A stretch of DNA of 64,000 nt from an uncultured Roseburia sp. Its GTDB lineage: Bacteria; Bacillota; Clostridia; Lachnospirales; Lachnospiraceae. The position numbers and the translations under genes are program-made. Every line of letters begins with the position of its first letter. Position 1 is the stretch's first letter. A model generated the notes under the pieces. It had not been told where the DNA came from and ran no database searches. It was given only the letters and a program-made list of their open reading frames with translations. This document shows positions 55,011-64,000 of this stretch, in pieces. Location of the stretch: contig CANONN010000003.1 of assembly GCA_947567625.1 (NCBI GenBank), positions 25,140 to 89,139 of the forward strand, given 5' to 3'.

Positions 55011-55901
55011 TTATTTTTCACGATAGATCAGATATCGCAGCAGCTCCGTCAAAAATTCATTTTTGACTACCAGCGCATCCATGCAGGCAACCGCCTCCGT
55101 GGACAACCGCTCCACCGCTTCTTTTGACTTCTCAAGCCCCTCGAACGTAACATAGGTAACCTTATGATTTTTCTCGTCGCTGCCGATCGGCTTTCCCAAC
55201 ACTTCCATCGTACTCGTCACATCCAAAATATCATCCTGTATCTGAAACGCAACCCCCACCAGGCCGGCCGCCTGCTCGATCTGCTTTTGTTCGTTCCTGG
55301 TGGCGCCGGCCAGTATCGCGCCGATCACCATGGACGCCTCGATCAAAGCCCCTGTCTTAAGACGGTAGATAAAATCCAGTTTTTCTTTCGTCAGATCGCC
55401 GTCCTCCTCCGCCAGAACATCCACCGTCTGGCCGCCTACCATGCCGTATATTCCCGCTTTGCGTGAGAGCACCTGAAGCGCCTTTGCGATTCTGATATGC
55501 TCCGACGACATATCGAACGCCCGCAGCGCCGTCTCAAAAGCGTAATTGAGCAAAGCATCCCCGGCCAGTATGCCCATCGCCTCGCCGAACCTGGCGTGGG
55601 TTGTCTTTTTGCCCCTGCGGTATTCGTCGTTATCCATGGCCGGCAAATCGTCGTGGACAAGAGAATAGGTATGTATCATCTCGATCGCCGCCATAAACGG
55701 CTCCACCACTTCCCCTCTGCCGCCAAACAGACGGTAGGTCTCTTGCATTAACATAGGGCGCAGCCTTTTTCCGCCCGCCCGCACACTGTAATTCATCGCC
55801 TCCATAATCCGGCTCTGATAATTCTCCTCCGCTGGAAGATACGCGTTTATCACTTTTTCGATTTCAGCTGTACGCTTTTCGATCTCTGCTTTGATCTCCA
55901 T
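55011..55901 (-). CDS. ispA: Farnesyl (polyprenyl) diphosphate synthase
   Basis: Prenyl transferase that joins C5 units. The first Asp-rich motif is VHDDLPAMDND (about 82-92), the second FQIQDDILDVTST; KRLRPML precedes them. The short-chain type is inferred from length (296 aa) and position between xseB and dxs. Confidence 0.94.
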   Translation of the reverse strand: MEIKAEIEKRTAEIEKVINAYLPAEENYQSRIMEAMNYSVRAGGKRLRPMLMQETYRLFGGRGEVVEPFMAAIEMIHTYSLVHDDLPAMDNDEYRRGKKTTHARFGEAMGILAGDALLNYAFETALRAFDMSSEHIRIAKALQVLSRKAGIYGMVGGQTVDVLAEEDGDLTKEKLDFIYRLKTGALIEASMVIGAILAGATRNEQKQIEQAAGLVGVAFQIQDDILDVTSTMEVLGKPIGSDEKNHKVTYVTFEGLEKSKEAVERLSTEAVACMDALVVKNEFLTELLRYLIYREK

Positions 55902-55924
55902 ACCTTAACGCTCCTTGTCCCACA

Positions 55925-56164
55925 CTACGCAAAATCCTCGGTCTCTCCGCCGCTTATCACCTGCATCTTTTTCTCCACGGTATCCAAAAGACGGTGACAG
56001 TCTTTTAACCGCTCCATGCCCTGCTGATACAGGGCAAACGCCTCCTCGAGCGAAATGTCCTGCTGCTCCATTTGCTCCATCATTTCCTCAATCTGTGAAA
56101 AGTTTTCTTCTATGGTAAAAGTCTTTTCTTCAGAATCTGTCTTTTCTATTTTCTTCTCACTCAA
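55925..56164 (-). CDS. xseB: Exodeoxyribonuclease VII small subunit
   Basis: Small helical partner of XseA in the nuclease that cuts single-stranded ends. The family core ALYQQGMERLKDCHRLLDTV is near residues 45-64. 79 aa. It overlaps the xseA stop by 8 nt. Confidence 0.93.
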   Translation of the reverse strand: MSEKKIEKTDSEEKTFTIEENFSQIEEMMEQMEQQDISLEEAFALYQQGMERLKDCHRLLDTVEKKMQVISGGETEDFA

Positions 56165-57359
56165 GATGAACCTCCGTAACCGCGGCTTTTACTGTTCCGT
56201 TCTGTAAATGTACCGCAATGACATCATGCTTTTTTACGCGCAACGCATCCCGTATGGCACGTCCGCTCTCATCCGCCACAAAAGCGTAGCCCTGGCAAAG
56301 CTTTTTGGCCGGCGAGAGTCCGTCGAGCCTTTCTGCGAGCAATCGCATGTGATGCTGCTTTTCTCTCAAAACGGCCTCCATTTTTGCGCACAGCTTTTCT
56401 TCCAGATCCAGCGCGTATTTTCTGTTCTCCCGCAGTCTGTAAGACGGGCCGGAAAGCTTCACGCGCGCGTCAAGATGCTCCAACCGCAGCCGCAGCGCGA
56501 CGATTTTTTGCCGCATCAGATGTTCTAAGCGCTCATGCATCTGGTAGAGCTGCACCTGTGCCGCGCGGTAATCGTACACCGCCAGCTCCGCGGCGGCAGA
56601 AGGCGTCGGCGCGCGCAGGTCGGCCACAAAATCGGCGATCGTAACATCCGTCTGATGCCCCACAGCCGAGATCACAGGCGTCCGGCAGGAAAAAATCGCA
56701 CGCGCGACAATCTCCTCATTGAATGCCCAGAGGTCTTCAATCGATCCGCCGCCCCGTCCAATAATCATCACATCCACACCCAGCTCGTCCAGCGCGCGTA
56801 TCCCCTGCGCAATGCTCTGCGCCGCCCCGTCTCCTTGCACCAACGCCGGGTACAGGATTAGCTGGACATACGGATTGCGCCTGGCGGCGATATTGCGGAT
56901 ATCCTGCACGGCGGCCCCGGTAGGCGCGGTCACAACGCCGACCCTGGCGGCAAACTTTGGAATCGGCTTCTTATACGCCTCGTCAAACATGCCCATTTCT
57001 TCCAGTTCCTGTTTTAAAGCTTCAAAACGCAGGTAGAGGTCGCCCGCACCGGAATGCTCGATTTCCCGCGCATAGAGCTGGTATTTCCCGTCCCGCTCGT
57101 ACACCTCAACGGAACCGGTCACCACGACGTTTTGCCCCTCTTTCATCTGGAACCTAAGCCCTTTACGGTTTCCCGCAAACATGATGCACTGCATCACGCC
57201 TCCCGCGTCCTTGATCGTAAAATAGATGTGGCCGGAACTGTGATACTTGCAGTTGGATACCTCGCCCTTGACGCTGATCTTTTGCAGCATAAAATCCTGT
57301 GCAAACATATTTTTGATATAAGTATTGACCTGCCCCACGGAATATATATTTTTCATCAT
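56157..57359 (-). CDS. xseA: Exodeoxyribonuclease VII large subunit
   Basis: Catalytic subunit of exonuclease VII. N-terminal OB fold (about 20-100), then the nuclease domain with GVVTAPTGAAVQDIRNIAAR and IIGRGGGSIEDLWAFNEE, then a long coiled coil. 400 aa. It overlaps nusB by 4 nt (ATGA). Confidence 0.96.
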   Translation of the reverse strand: MMKNIYSVGQVNTYIKNMFAQDFMLQKISVKGEVSNCKYHSSGHIYFTIKDAGGVMQCIMFAGNRKGLRFQMKEGQNVVVTGSVEVYERDGKYQLYAREIEHSGAGDLYLRFEALKQELEEMGMFDEAYKKPIPKFAARVGVVTAPTGAAVQDIRNIAARRNPYVQLILYPALVQGDGAAQSIAQGIRALDELGVDVMIIGRGGGSIEDLWAFNEEIVARAIFSCRTPVISAVGHQTDVTIADFVADLRAPTPSAAAELAVYDYRAAQVQLYQMHERLEHLMRQKIVALRLRLEHLDARVKLSGPSYRLRENRKYALDLEEKLCAKMEAVLREKQHHMRLLAERLDGLSPAKKLCQGYAFVADESGRAIRDALRVKKHDVIAVHLQNGTVKAAVTEVHLE

Positions 57360-57751
57360 ACTAATTTGGCCAGAATCCCGTTAATAAACGCGGGGGAATC
57401 CTCCGCGCCGTATATTTTTGCCAGCTCTACCGCCTCGTTGATCGCCACGCCCACCGGCACCTCTTCGTCATATTTCATCTCATAGACTGCGAGGCGGATG
57501 ATGGTTAAGTCTACCTTGCCCATGCGCGTGGTTTTCCAGCCCTGCGCCACGTCATTGACCATCGCGTCGATCTCAGCTATCTTCTCTGCCACCTTGCCAC
57601 ATTTATCCGTAATATACTGCTCGTCCGCTACATCCCACACGGCTTCCGCCTGCTGGTACAGTTTCATCTGTTCCGAAAGCTCATCCTCCCCGTGAAACAA
57701 AGTCCCGAACAGCATTTTAAAAATCTGTTCTCTCAATTCTCTTCTCGTCAT
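57356..57751 (-). CDS. nusB: Transcription antitermination factor NusB
   Basis: RNA-binding protein that, with NusE, supports rRNA transcription. The helical fold ends in the family segment VPVGVAINEAVELAKIYGAE followed by FINGILAKL. 131 aa. It heads the nusB-xseA-xseB run; folD, which sits between nusB and xseA in Bacillus, is absent here. Confidence 0.95.
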   Translation of the reverse strand: MTRRELREQIFKMLFGTLFHGEDELSEQMKLYQQAEAVWDVADEQYITDKCGKVAEKIAEIDAMVNDVAQGWKTTRMGKVDLTIIRLAVYEMKYDEEVPVGVAINEAVELAKIYGAEDSPAFINGILAKLV

Positions 57752-57796
57752 CTAGTTCTTCCTCTCTCACCCGCAGGACGCCGTTTTGCAAATGGT

Positions 57797-57820
57797 AAAA
57801 AAGAATCACTCTGTGATTCT
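57797..57820 (-). terminator. Terminator 2 between asp23 and nusB
   Basis: Perfect 8-bp stem AGAATCAC / GTGATTCT with a 3-nt loop followed on the minus strand by T6. Second of a tandem pair. Confidence 0.75.
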
Positions 57821-57827
57821 GTAAGGT

Positions 57828-57855
57828 AAAAAAGGATGTCGCTATGACATCCTTT
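57828..57855 (-). terminator. Terminator 1 after asp23
   Basis: Perfect 10-bp stem AAAGGATGTC / GACATCCTTT with a 5-nt loop and T-run on the minus strand, starting about 30 bases past the asp23 stop. Confidence 0.85.
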
Positions 57856-57884
57856 ACAATAACTGCACATATACCCGGCCAGGT

Positions 57885-58262
57885 CTACTTGCCGCTTCCC
57901 ATGTCAACACTTGCGATACGGATGTTTACGCCGGATACTTCCAATCCCGTCATGTTCTCAATAGCGCTCTTGATGCGCTCCTGTACTTTGGAAGAAACAG
58001 CAGGGATGGAATATCCATATGCAATATTCAGTGCAACGTCTACACTGACGACACCCTCGAGCACTTCCACACGCACGCCCTTGGACAGATTTTTCATGCC
58101 AAGCTTACTAACCAGTTCATTTGTGATGTTGCCAGCCATAGAGGCCACGCCCTCGATCTCAGTAGCGGCAAGCCCGGCAATGATAGCAACCACTTCATCT
58201 GCAATCTTCACTTCTCCTAAATTACCATCCTTTATTTTAAATGTTTTTCTATCCTCACCCAT
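57885..58262 (-). CDS. Asp23/Gls24 family protein
   Basis: Small alkaline-shock-type protein, here the YqhY-like copy kept next to nusB in Firmicutes. The family core includes IADEVVAIIAGLAATEIEGV (about 20-39) and VDVALNIAYGYSIP. In Bacillus, loss of YqhY disturbs fatty-acid synthesis control, so a role near membrane lipid balance is possible. 125 aa with a TTAGGAGG ribosome site. Confidence 0.93.
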   Translation of the reverse strand: MGEDRKTFKIKDGNLGEVKIADEVVAIIAGLAATEIEGVASMAGNITNELVSKLGMKNLSKGVRVEVLEGVVSVDVALNIAYGYSIPAVSSKVQERIKSAIENMTGLEVSGVNIRIASVDMGSGK

Positions 58263-58295
58263 TGCTAAATGCCTCCTAAGTGATATTATGTGTCT

Positions 58296-58323
58296 ATTAT
58301 AACAGACTATTCCCTATTTGGAA
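58296..58323 (-). promoter_or_regulatory. Promoter of asp23
   Basis: TATAAT (58296-58301) with an extended TGn, 16 bases from TTCCAA (58318-58323), about 34 bases before the asp23 start. Confidence 0.55.
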
Positions 58324-58345
58324 ACCAAAAATGTATGATTTTTCC

Positions 58346-59266
58346 TTAAAAATTTCTGTTCGTAAAACCATAGGGCGTATCCTGGTACACATAGTAATTG
58401 AGCCAGTTGGAATAAAGGATATTGCCGTGGGAGCGCCACTGTAAGCGCGGCCGTTTTGTGACGTCATCCTGGGGATAATAATTGACCGGCAGGCCAATCG
58501 GCAGCCCCTTTTCTTTATCCCGCTTATATTCGATGTCAAGCGTCACTCTGTCGTACTCCGGGTGCCCCATCACAAAGATACGGCTACCCTTGTCGGCCAT
58601 GCCCAAAAAGAATCCCGCCTCCTCCGATTCGGCGAGCACCGTAAAGCCCGGCACCGCTTTGATATCCGCGATCCTCACCTCCGTGTGCCTGGAATGGGGC
58701 GCCATAAAATCATCGTCAAATCCGCGCACCAAAGGCACCTTGCGATTCATGACATGGTGTTCAAAGACGCCGAAGAGCTTTTCGGGCAGCAAATATTTTT
58801 TCAGACCGTAATAATAGTACAATCCGGCCTGCGCCCCCCAGCACAGATGCAGGGTGGAGGTAACATGCGTATCCGTCCACGCAAAAATCTCACACATCTC
58901 CGGCCAGAAATCCACTTCCTCATACCCCATCTGCTCGAGCGGCGCCCCGGTGATGATAAGGCCGTCAAAATACCTGTCCTTTACCTCGTCAAACTTCTGA
59001 TAAAACTGATTGATATGGCTGCGCGACGTGTTTTTGGACTGATGGCTGGACACCGTGATAAACGTGATATCCAGCTGCAGCGGCGTGTTGGATAAGGAGC
59101 GCAAAAGCTGCAATTCCGTATCCTCTTTCAACGGCATCAGATTTAAGATGCCGATCGACAGCGGCCTGATATCCTGGTGCGTGGCGCGTATTTCATCCAT
59201 CAAAAATATATTTTCCGTCTCCAAAATCTCCCTGGCGGGAAGATCGCTCTGTACTTTAATTGGCAT
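58346..59266 (-). CDS. metA: Homoserine O-acetyltransferase (MetA family)
   Basis: First committed step of methionine synthesis. Catalytic Cys142 lies in STLHLCWGAQAGLYYYYG, and the His-x-Glu pair in VMGHPEYDR. Residue 111, after ITGAPL, is Glu; in this family Glu at that place marks acetyl-CoA users and Gly marks succinyl-CoA users, so acetyl transfer is predicted. 306 aa. It follows ligA by 15 bases. Confidence 0.94.
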   Translation of the reverse strand: MPIKVQSDLPAREILETENIFLMDEIRATHQDIRPLSIGILNLMPLKEDTELQLLRSLSNTPLQLDITFITVSSHQSKNTSRSHINQFYQKFDEVKDRYFDGLIITGAPLEQMGYEEVDFWPEMCEIFAWTDTHVTSTLHLCWGAQAGLYYYYGLKKYLLPEKLFGVFEHHVMNRKVPLVRGFDDDFMAPHSRHTEVRIADIKAVPGFTVLAESEEAGFFLGMADKGSRIFVMGHPEYDRVTLDIEYKRDKEKGLPIGLPVNYYPQDDVTKRPRLQWRSHGNILYSNWLNYYVYQDTPYGFTNRNF

Positions 59267-59281
59267 ATGTTATCCCTTCTT

Positions 59282-61321
<2,040 letters not shown>

Positions 61322-61324
61322 TTA

Positions 61325-61384
61325 ACCGTTACGCGTTCTTACGGACTTTGCAGCGAGTGCATAGTCCCGGGCTGAATAGTGACA
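61325..61384 (+). repeat. Dispersed palindromic repeat, copy C (partial)
   Basis: Keeps only the right part of the family: ACGCGTTCTTACGGACTTTG onward, the GGACTTTGCA stem with one change in its right arm, and an end resembling GCTGAAyAGTGAC. It lies between ligA and rluF. Confidence 0.75.
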
Positions 61385-61391
61385 TTAAGCT

Positions 61392-62123
61392 CTATATGCC
61401 GGACGAATCATTTAGCAGCCTTGCCAATGTCCCATACTCTTCCTTTGTCACATCGCGGCACGCACCGTAAGGCAGTTCGCCCAATGAAATATTCATGATG
61501 CGGGTGCGCACCAGCTTTTCCACCCGATAATCAAAATATTCGCACATGCGGCGAATCTGGCGGTTTAATCCCTGTGTCAATATAATGCGGAATTGTCTTT
61601 TGCCCACACGCTCCACGAAACATTTTCTCGTGGTGGTATGTAATTCTTTCAGCGGCACGCCGCCCGCTATCCCGCGCAAAAAGTAATCGGTCAGCGGTTT
61701 ATTTACCGTCACCAGATATTCTTTCTCATGACGGTTTCCGGCACGCATGATCTTGTTGACAAGGTCGCCCTGATTCGTAAGCAGCAGCAGGCCCTCCGAT
61801 TCCTTATCCAGCCTTCCGACCGGGTAGACACGCTTGGGGTAATTCAAATAATCTATGACATTATCTTTCTCCCTCTTTTGCGTCGTGCAGACGATTCCCC
61901 TTGGCTTATGCAGGGCTAAGAGAATAATCTCCTCCTCTTTGCAAAGCGGCCTGCCCTCATAGAGCACATTCTGGCCCGGCATAACTTTTGCCCCCATCAC
62001 GGCCACAACTCCGTCTATGGTGACTTTTCCCAGCTCTATGGCCCGGTCTGCCTCTCTTCTCGAACAGACTCCGGCTTCACTCAAAAATTTGTTGATACGA
62101 ATTCCGTTTTCATCCATGTTCAT
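61392..62123 (-). CDS. rluF: RluF-type 23S rRNA pseudouridine synthase
   Basis: S4 domain (IRINKFLSEAGVCSRREADR at the N-terminus) followed by an RsuA/RluB-type catalytic domain with the active Asp in PVGRLDKESEGLLLLTNQG. The ending GLNRQIRRMCEYFDYRVEKL and RTRIMNI points to RluF more than to RluB or RsuA. The ATG at 62123 has GGGTGA six bases upstream; a TTG at 62138 is less likely. 243 aa. Confidence 0.88.
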   Translation of the reverse strand: MNMDENGIRINKFLSEAGVCSRREADRAIELGKVTIDGVVAVMGAKVMPGQNVLYEGRPLCKEEEIILLALHKPRGIVCTTQKREKDNVIDYLNYPKRVYPVGRLDKESEGLLLLTNQGDLVNKIMRAGNRHEKEYLVTVNKPLTDYFLRGIAGGVPLKELHTTTRKCFVERVGKRQFRIILTQGLNRQIRRMCEYFDYRVEKLVRTRIMNISLGELPYGACRDVTKEEYGTLARLLNDSSGI

Positions 62124-62150
62124 TCTTTTCACCCGCAAAGATAAGCAACA

Positions 62151-62187
62151 GAGCCGCGGCGCCCATTGTCCATGTGCGCGGCGGCTC
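62151..62187 (-). terminator. GC-rich hairpin after SH3-domain gene
   Basis: Twelve-bp arms with one mismatch (62151-62162 and 62176-62187) between the SH3-domain gene and rluF. The T-run that follows is broken, so termination strength is uncertain. Confidence 0.45.
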
Positions 62188-62221
62188 GATCTTATCTGAT
62201 TTGCATTTTATTTCGTTGTCG

Positions 62222-63502
62222 TTAATCTAAAAGGTCGGTTTTGATATATCCTGTCTTACCGTTCCAGCTTACTTTAGTCCATCCCTCTGCGTAACTCATG
62301 ATCACCGTAACTTTTTCGCCCGGGTAAACCGAACCGATCTTTTCGGATGTCTCGCTCATACTCGCGCGGACATTGACGGTATCATTGATCGTTATTACTT
62401 TTCCCTCGGCGAGAGCCGCTCCCGTATTGTCGGAGGGCTGTTCTGCCTGGCCTCCCGATGCCTGGGTATCTAAAAACTCACTTTTGACATAGCCGGTGCC
62501 GCCGTTGTACTCTATCTTACTCCATTCGCCCTCCGTACCGATTCTGGTAACGGCCTGTCCCATCTCGACTGCGCCGAGCCGATCGGAATCCGTGCTGGCA
62601 GACGCACGCACGTTGACACGCTCCTTGGCATAGAGAGTCTCCGACGTAGCGGCCGGCTGTTCGGGTTCTTGCGGCTGCTCGGTTGCGGGCGGTGTCTCCG
62701 TCTCGGGCGGCGCCTCCACATTCTCTGTATCGCCGGCCGCTTCGGACGCCTGGGTCGTCGTCTTCCAATCCTGCACTGCGACTGCAAGTGTGGAGGAAAG
62801 CAGATTCTCAAGATCTGCATCCGCAGCTCTCGCCGCACTGTACTTTTCGGCTACCTCCTGCAATAACGCTACCACATCCGGTTCATTCTCAAACTCGCTC
62901 ATGCGGGCCGTGACCGCCTCATCCTCCGGCAGCTCCTTTTTCGTGTCGTTGTATGGACTGTAAAGATTGTCAATATAAATCGTCCCGTGCTCGTCCGTCC
63001 TCACATAGAAGAAGTCAAGACTCGGCACAACTGTCTCAATACCCGCAAATTTTACTTCGACATAGGCGTTCACCAGATAGGAATTCTCCTCGAGTCCGCT
63101 CTTCGTGTAGCATTTCAGATTGCGGTACTCCTCCACATACTGACTGAACATCTGGATATAGCTCTTCTCATTTTCGGAGATCGGCGCCGCTATTGATGCC
63201 ATCGCCTCCAAATCTCCGGCCGCATAAGCCGCATAATAGCGGGTGATCACATCATTGACCCCCGGAAACGCGTCAATCTGATATGCCTCCGGCTCCTTCG
63301 CCTGTGTATCCGTAACCTCACTCGAGATCTCGGTATCGGGGACATCCGGCCCAGGCTCTGCCGGTGCGGCGCATTTCACCAAAACCACTACAAGAGCGGC
63401 CAGCAAAACGCCAGCGGAAATGTAACGGATGTTCTTCTGTAAGAACGCAACAATCTTCTGTGCCCCTTCATTCGGAGTTGTATTTTTATCGGAATTTGCC
63501 AT
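62222..63502 (-). CDS. Membrane-anchored protein with two bacterial SH3 domains
   Basis: An N-terminal cytoplasmic stretch, one TM helix (about 26-43), an extracytoplasmic domain of unknown family (about 70-250), a Pro/Glu/Thr-rich linker (about 255-292) and two SH3b domains (about 293-342 and 365-426, each with VNVRAS). SH3b domains usually bind peptidoglycan, so it probably acts at the cell wall. 426 aa. Substrate unknown. Confidence 0.85.
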   Translation of the reverse strand: MANSDKNTTPNEGAQKIVAFLQKNIRYISAGVLLAALVVVLVKCAAPAEPGPDVPDTEISSEVTDTQAKEPEAYQIDAFPGVNDVITRYYAAYAAGDLEAMASIAAPISENEKSYIQMFSQYVEEYRNLKCYTKSGLEENSYLVNAYVEVKFAGIETVVPSLDFFYVRTDEHGTIYIDNLYSPYNDTKKELPEDEAVTARMSEFENEPDVVALLQEVAEKYSAARAADADLENLLSSTLAVAVQDWKTTTQASEAAGDTENVEAPPETETPPATEQPQEPEQPAATSETLYAKERVNVRASASTDSDRLGAVEMGQAVTRIGTEGEWSKIEYNGGTGYVKSEFLDTQASGGQAEQPSDNTGAALAEGKVITINDTVNVRASMSETSEKIGSVYPGEKVTVIMSYAEGWTKVSWNGKTGYIKTDLLD

Positions 63503-63620
63503 TTGTATTCACCAAACCTTTCTAAAAATGCGCAATCTAAACACAGACGCGCCGTCGAATGTCTGTCCAACGAAACCCAAGCCCACAGTAGGAAAATGGA
63601 CTATCTGCAACAAAAACAAC

Positions 63621-63667
63621 AAGCATACGATTTGCTGCCCAAAACTTCATCACGCTGCCGTATGCTT
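63621..63667 (-). terminator. Hairpin upstream of SH3-domain gene
   Basis: Perfect 9-bp stem AAGCATACG / CGTATGCTT with a 29-nt loop, followed on the minus strand by GTTGTTTTTG. It may end transcription coming from the tRNA side. Confidence 0.4.
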
Positions 63668-63741
63668 TCCTGCACTGTAAGAATACAGACTTATCCTACA
63701 GTCTCTGAATATTATCAGTATTCCACTGATCTCAAAAAAAA

Positions 63742-63813
63742 TGCACCCGGCGGGAATCGAACCCGCATTGCTGGAGTCGGAGTCCAGTGTTCTATCCATT
63801 AGACTACGGTTGC
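63742..63813 (-). tRNA. tRNA-Arg (anticodon CCG)
   Basis: Cloverleaf on the minus strand: acceptor GCAACCG / CGGGTGC (one mismatch), anticodon stem CTGGA / TCCAG with loop CTCCGAC giving anticodon CCG (reads CGG), T-arm GCGGG-TTCGATT-CCCGC, discriminator A. CCA is not encoded. An unbroken T8 run follows at once and may end transcription. Confidence 0.9.
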
Positions 63814-63916
63814 CTCTCGAAACACTTACAAAAAAATCCTATATAAGCTACGTTTTTTATGCTAACACAAAAAAACCTACTTGTCAAACCAGAATTTGCA
63901 TCAATAAAAAATTTTA

Positions 63917-64000
63917 GTAACCGTTCAGCTCAGGACTTTGCACTCGCTGCAAAGTCCGTATGAACGCGTATATCTTGCCAAGCGGGAATCCGGCTCTTTG
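63917..64000 (-). repeat. Dispersed palindromic repeat, copy D (runs off window)
   Basis: Inverted relative to copies A-C. It begins GTAACCGTTCAGCTCAGG, keeps the perfect 10-bp TGCAAAGTCC stem and the ACGCG segment, and enters the GGAATCCGGCTC stem where the window ends. Confidence 0.8.

Noticed and set aside
63503-63802. Plus-strand 99-codon frame ending GGNRTRIAG
   Set aside because: The C-terminal part is the antisense of the tRNA-Arg gene, a well-known source of false proteins.

Overview
The window comes from a motile, low-to-mid GC Firmicute of the class Clostridia, most likely a Lachnospiraceae gut anaerobe. That placement rests on gene order and family content (codY next to the flagellar operon, FliY of the CheC-FliN fusion type, MotE, DUF5662, DUF1292, a FeoB-associated Cys-rich protein, a SigK-like sigma factor), not on any database search. 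Every protein gene but one lies on the minus strand, so the text below runs from high to low coordinates in the direction of transcription. The exception is a small DUF1292 gene at 33351-33665.

Region 63.9-57.3 kb: a dispersed repeat, tRNA-Arg(CCG), an SH3-domain membrane protein, an RluF-type pseudouridine synthase, ligA, metA and asp23, closed by two tandem terminators. Region 57.8-47.9 kb: the conserved nusB-xseA-xseB-ispA-dxs-tlyA-nadK-argR-recN-spoIVB housekeeping and sporulation cluster. Its expected last member, spo0A, is not here. spoIVB itself breaks off exactly at the codon for its catalytic serine.

Region 47.9-44.2 kb is an eroded accessory patch: an orphan coding fragment, an alpha/beta hydrolase stopped by one amber codon, a CotJC-type protein lacking its N-terminus, another repeat copy, and a soluble CZB-domain chemoreceptor. 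Region 44.1-37.0 kb: a small membrane-protein set (two-helix protein, DUF2085, DUF2752), the feoA-feoB-Cys-rich iron(II) uptake operon, and a solute-binding lipoprotein paired with a chemoreceptor. Region 37.0-28.6 kb: gltX, a UvrD-like helicase, DUF1292, a GlgX-like protein with all recognisable catalytic residues replaced, DUF5662, trpS and a sigK-like sigma factor. Region 28.3-22.5 kb: comM, dprA, topA and codY.

Region 22.3-0 kb is the large flagellar operon: flgB-flgC-fliE-fliF-fliG-fliH-fliI-fliJ-motE-fliK-flgD-DUF3766-flgE, then a terminator and a new promoter, then motA-motB-fliL-fliM-fliY-cheY-fliO-fliP-fliQ-fliR-flhB-flhA. flhA runs off the left edge. Together these encode basal body, switch, export gate, hook, stator and the CheY output of chemotaxis. 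The two chemoreceptors elsewhere in the window presumably feed it.

I saw no CRISPR array, prophage, transposase or new defence system. The most notable items are the degenerate GlgX-like protein, the spoIVB/spo0A break with its decayed neighbourhood, a palindromic dispersed repeat family, an atypical FlgD, and a shared hairpin leader before dprA and spoIVB.
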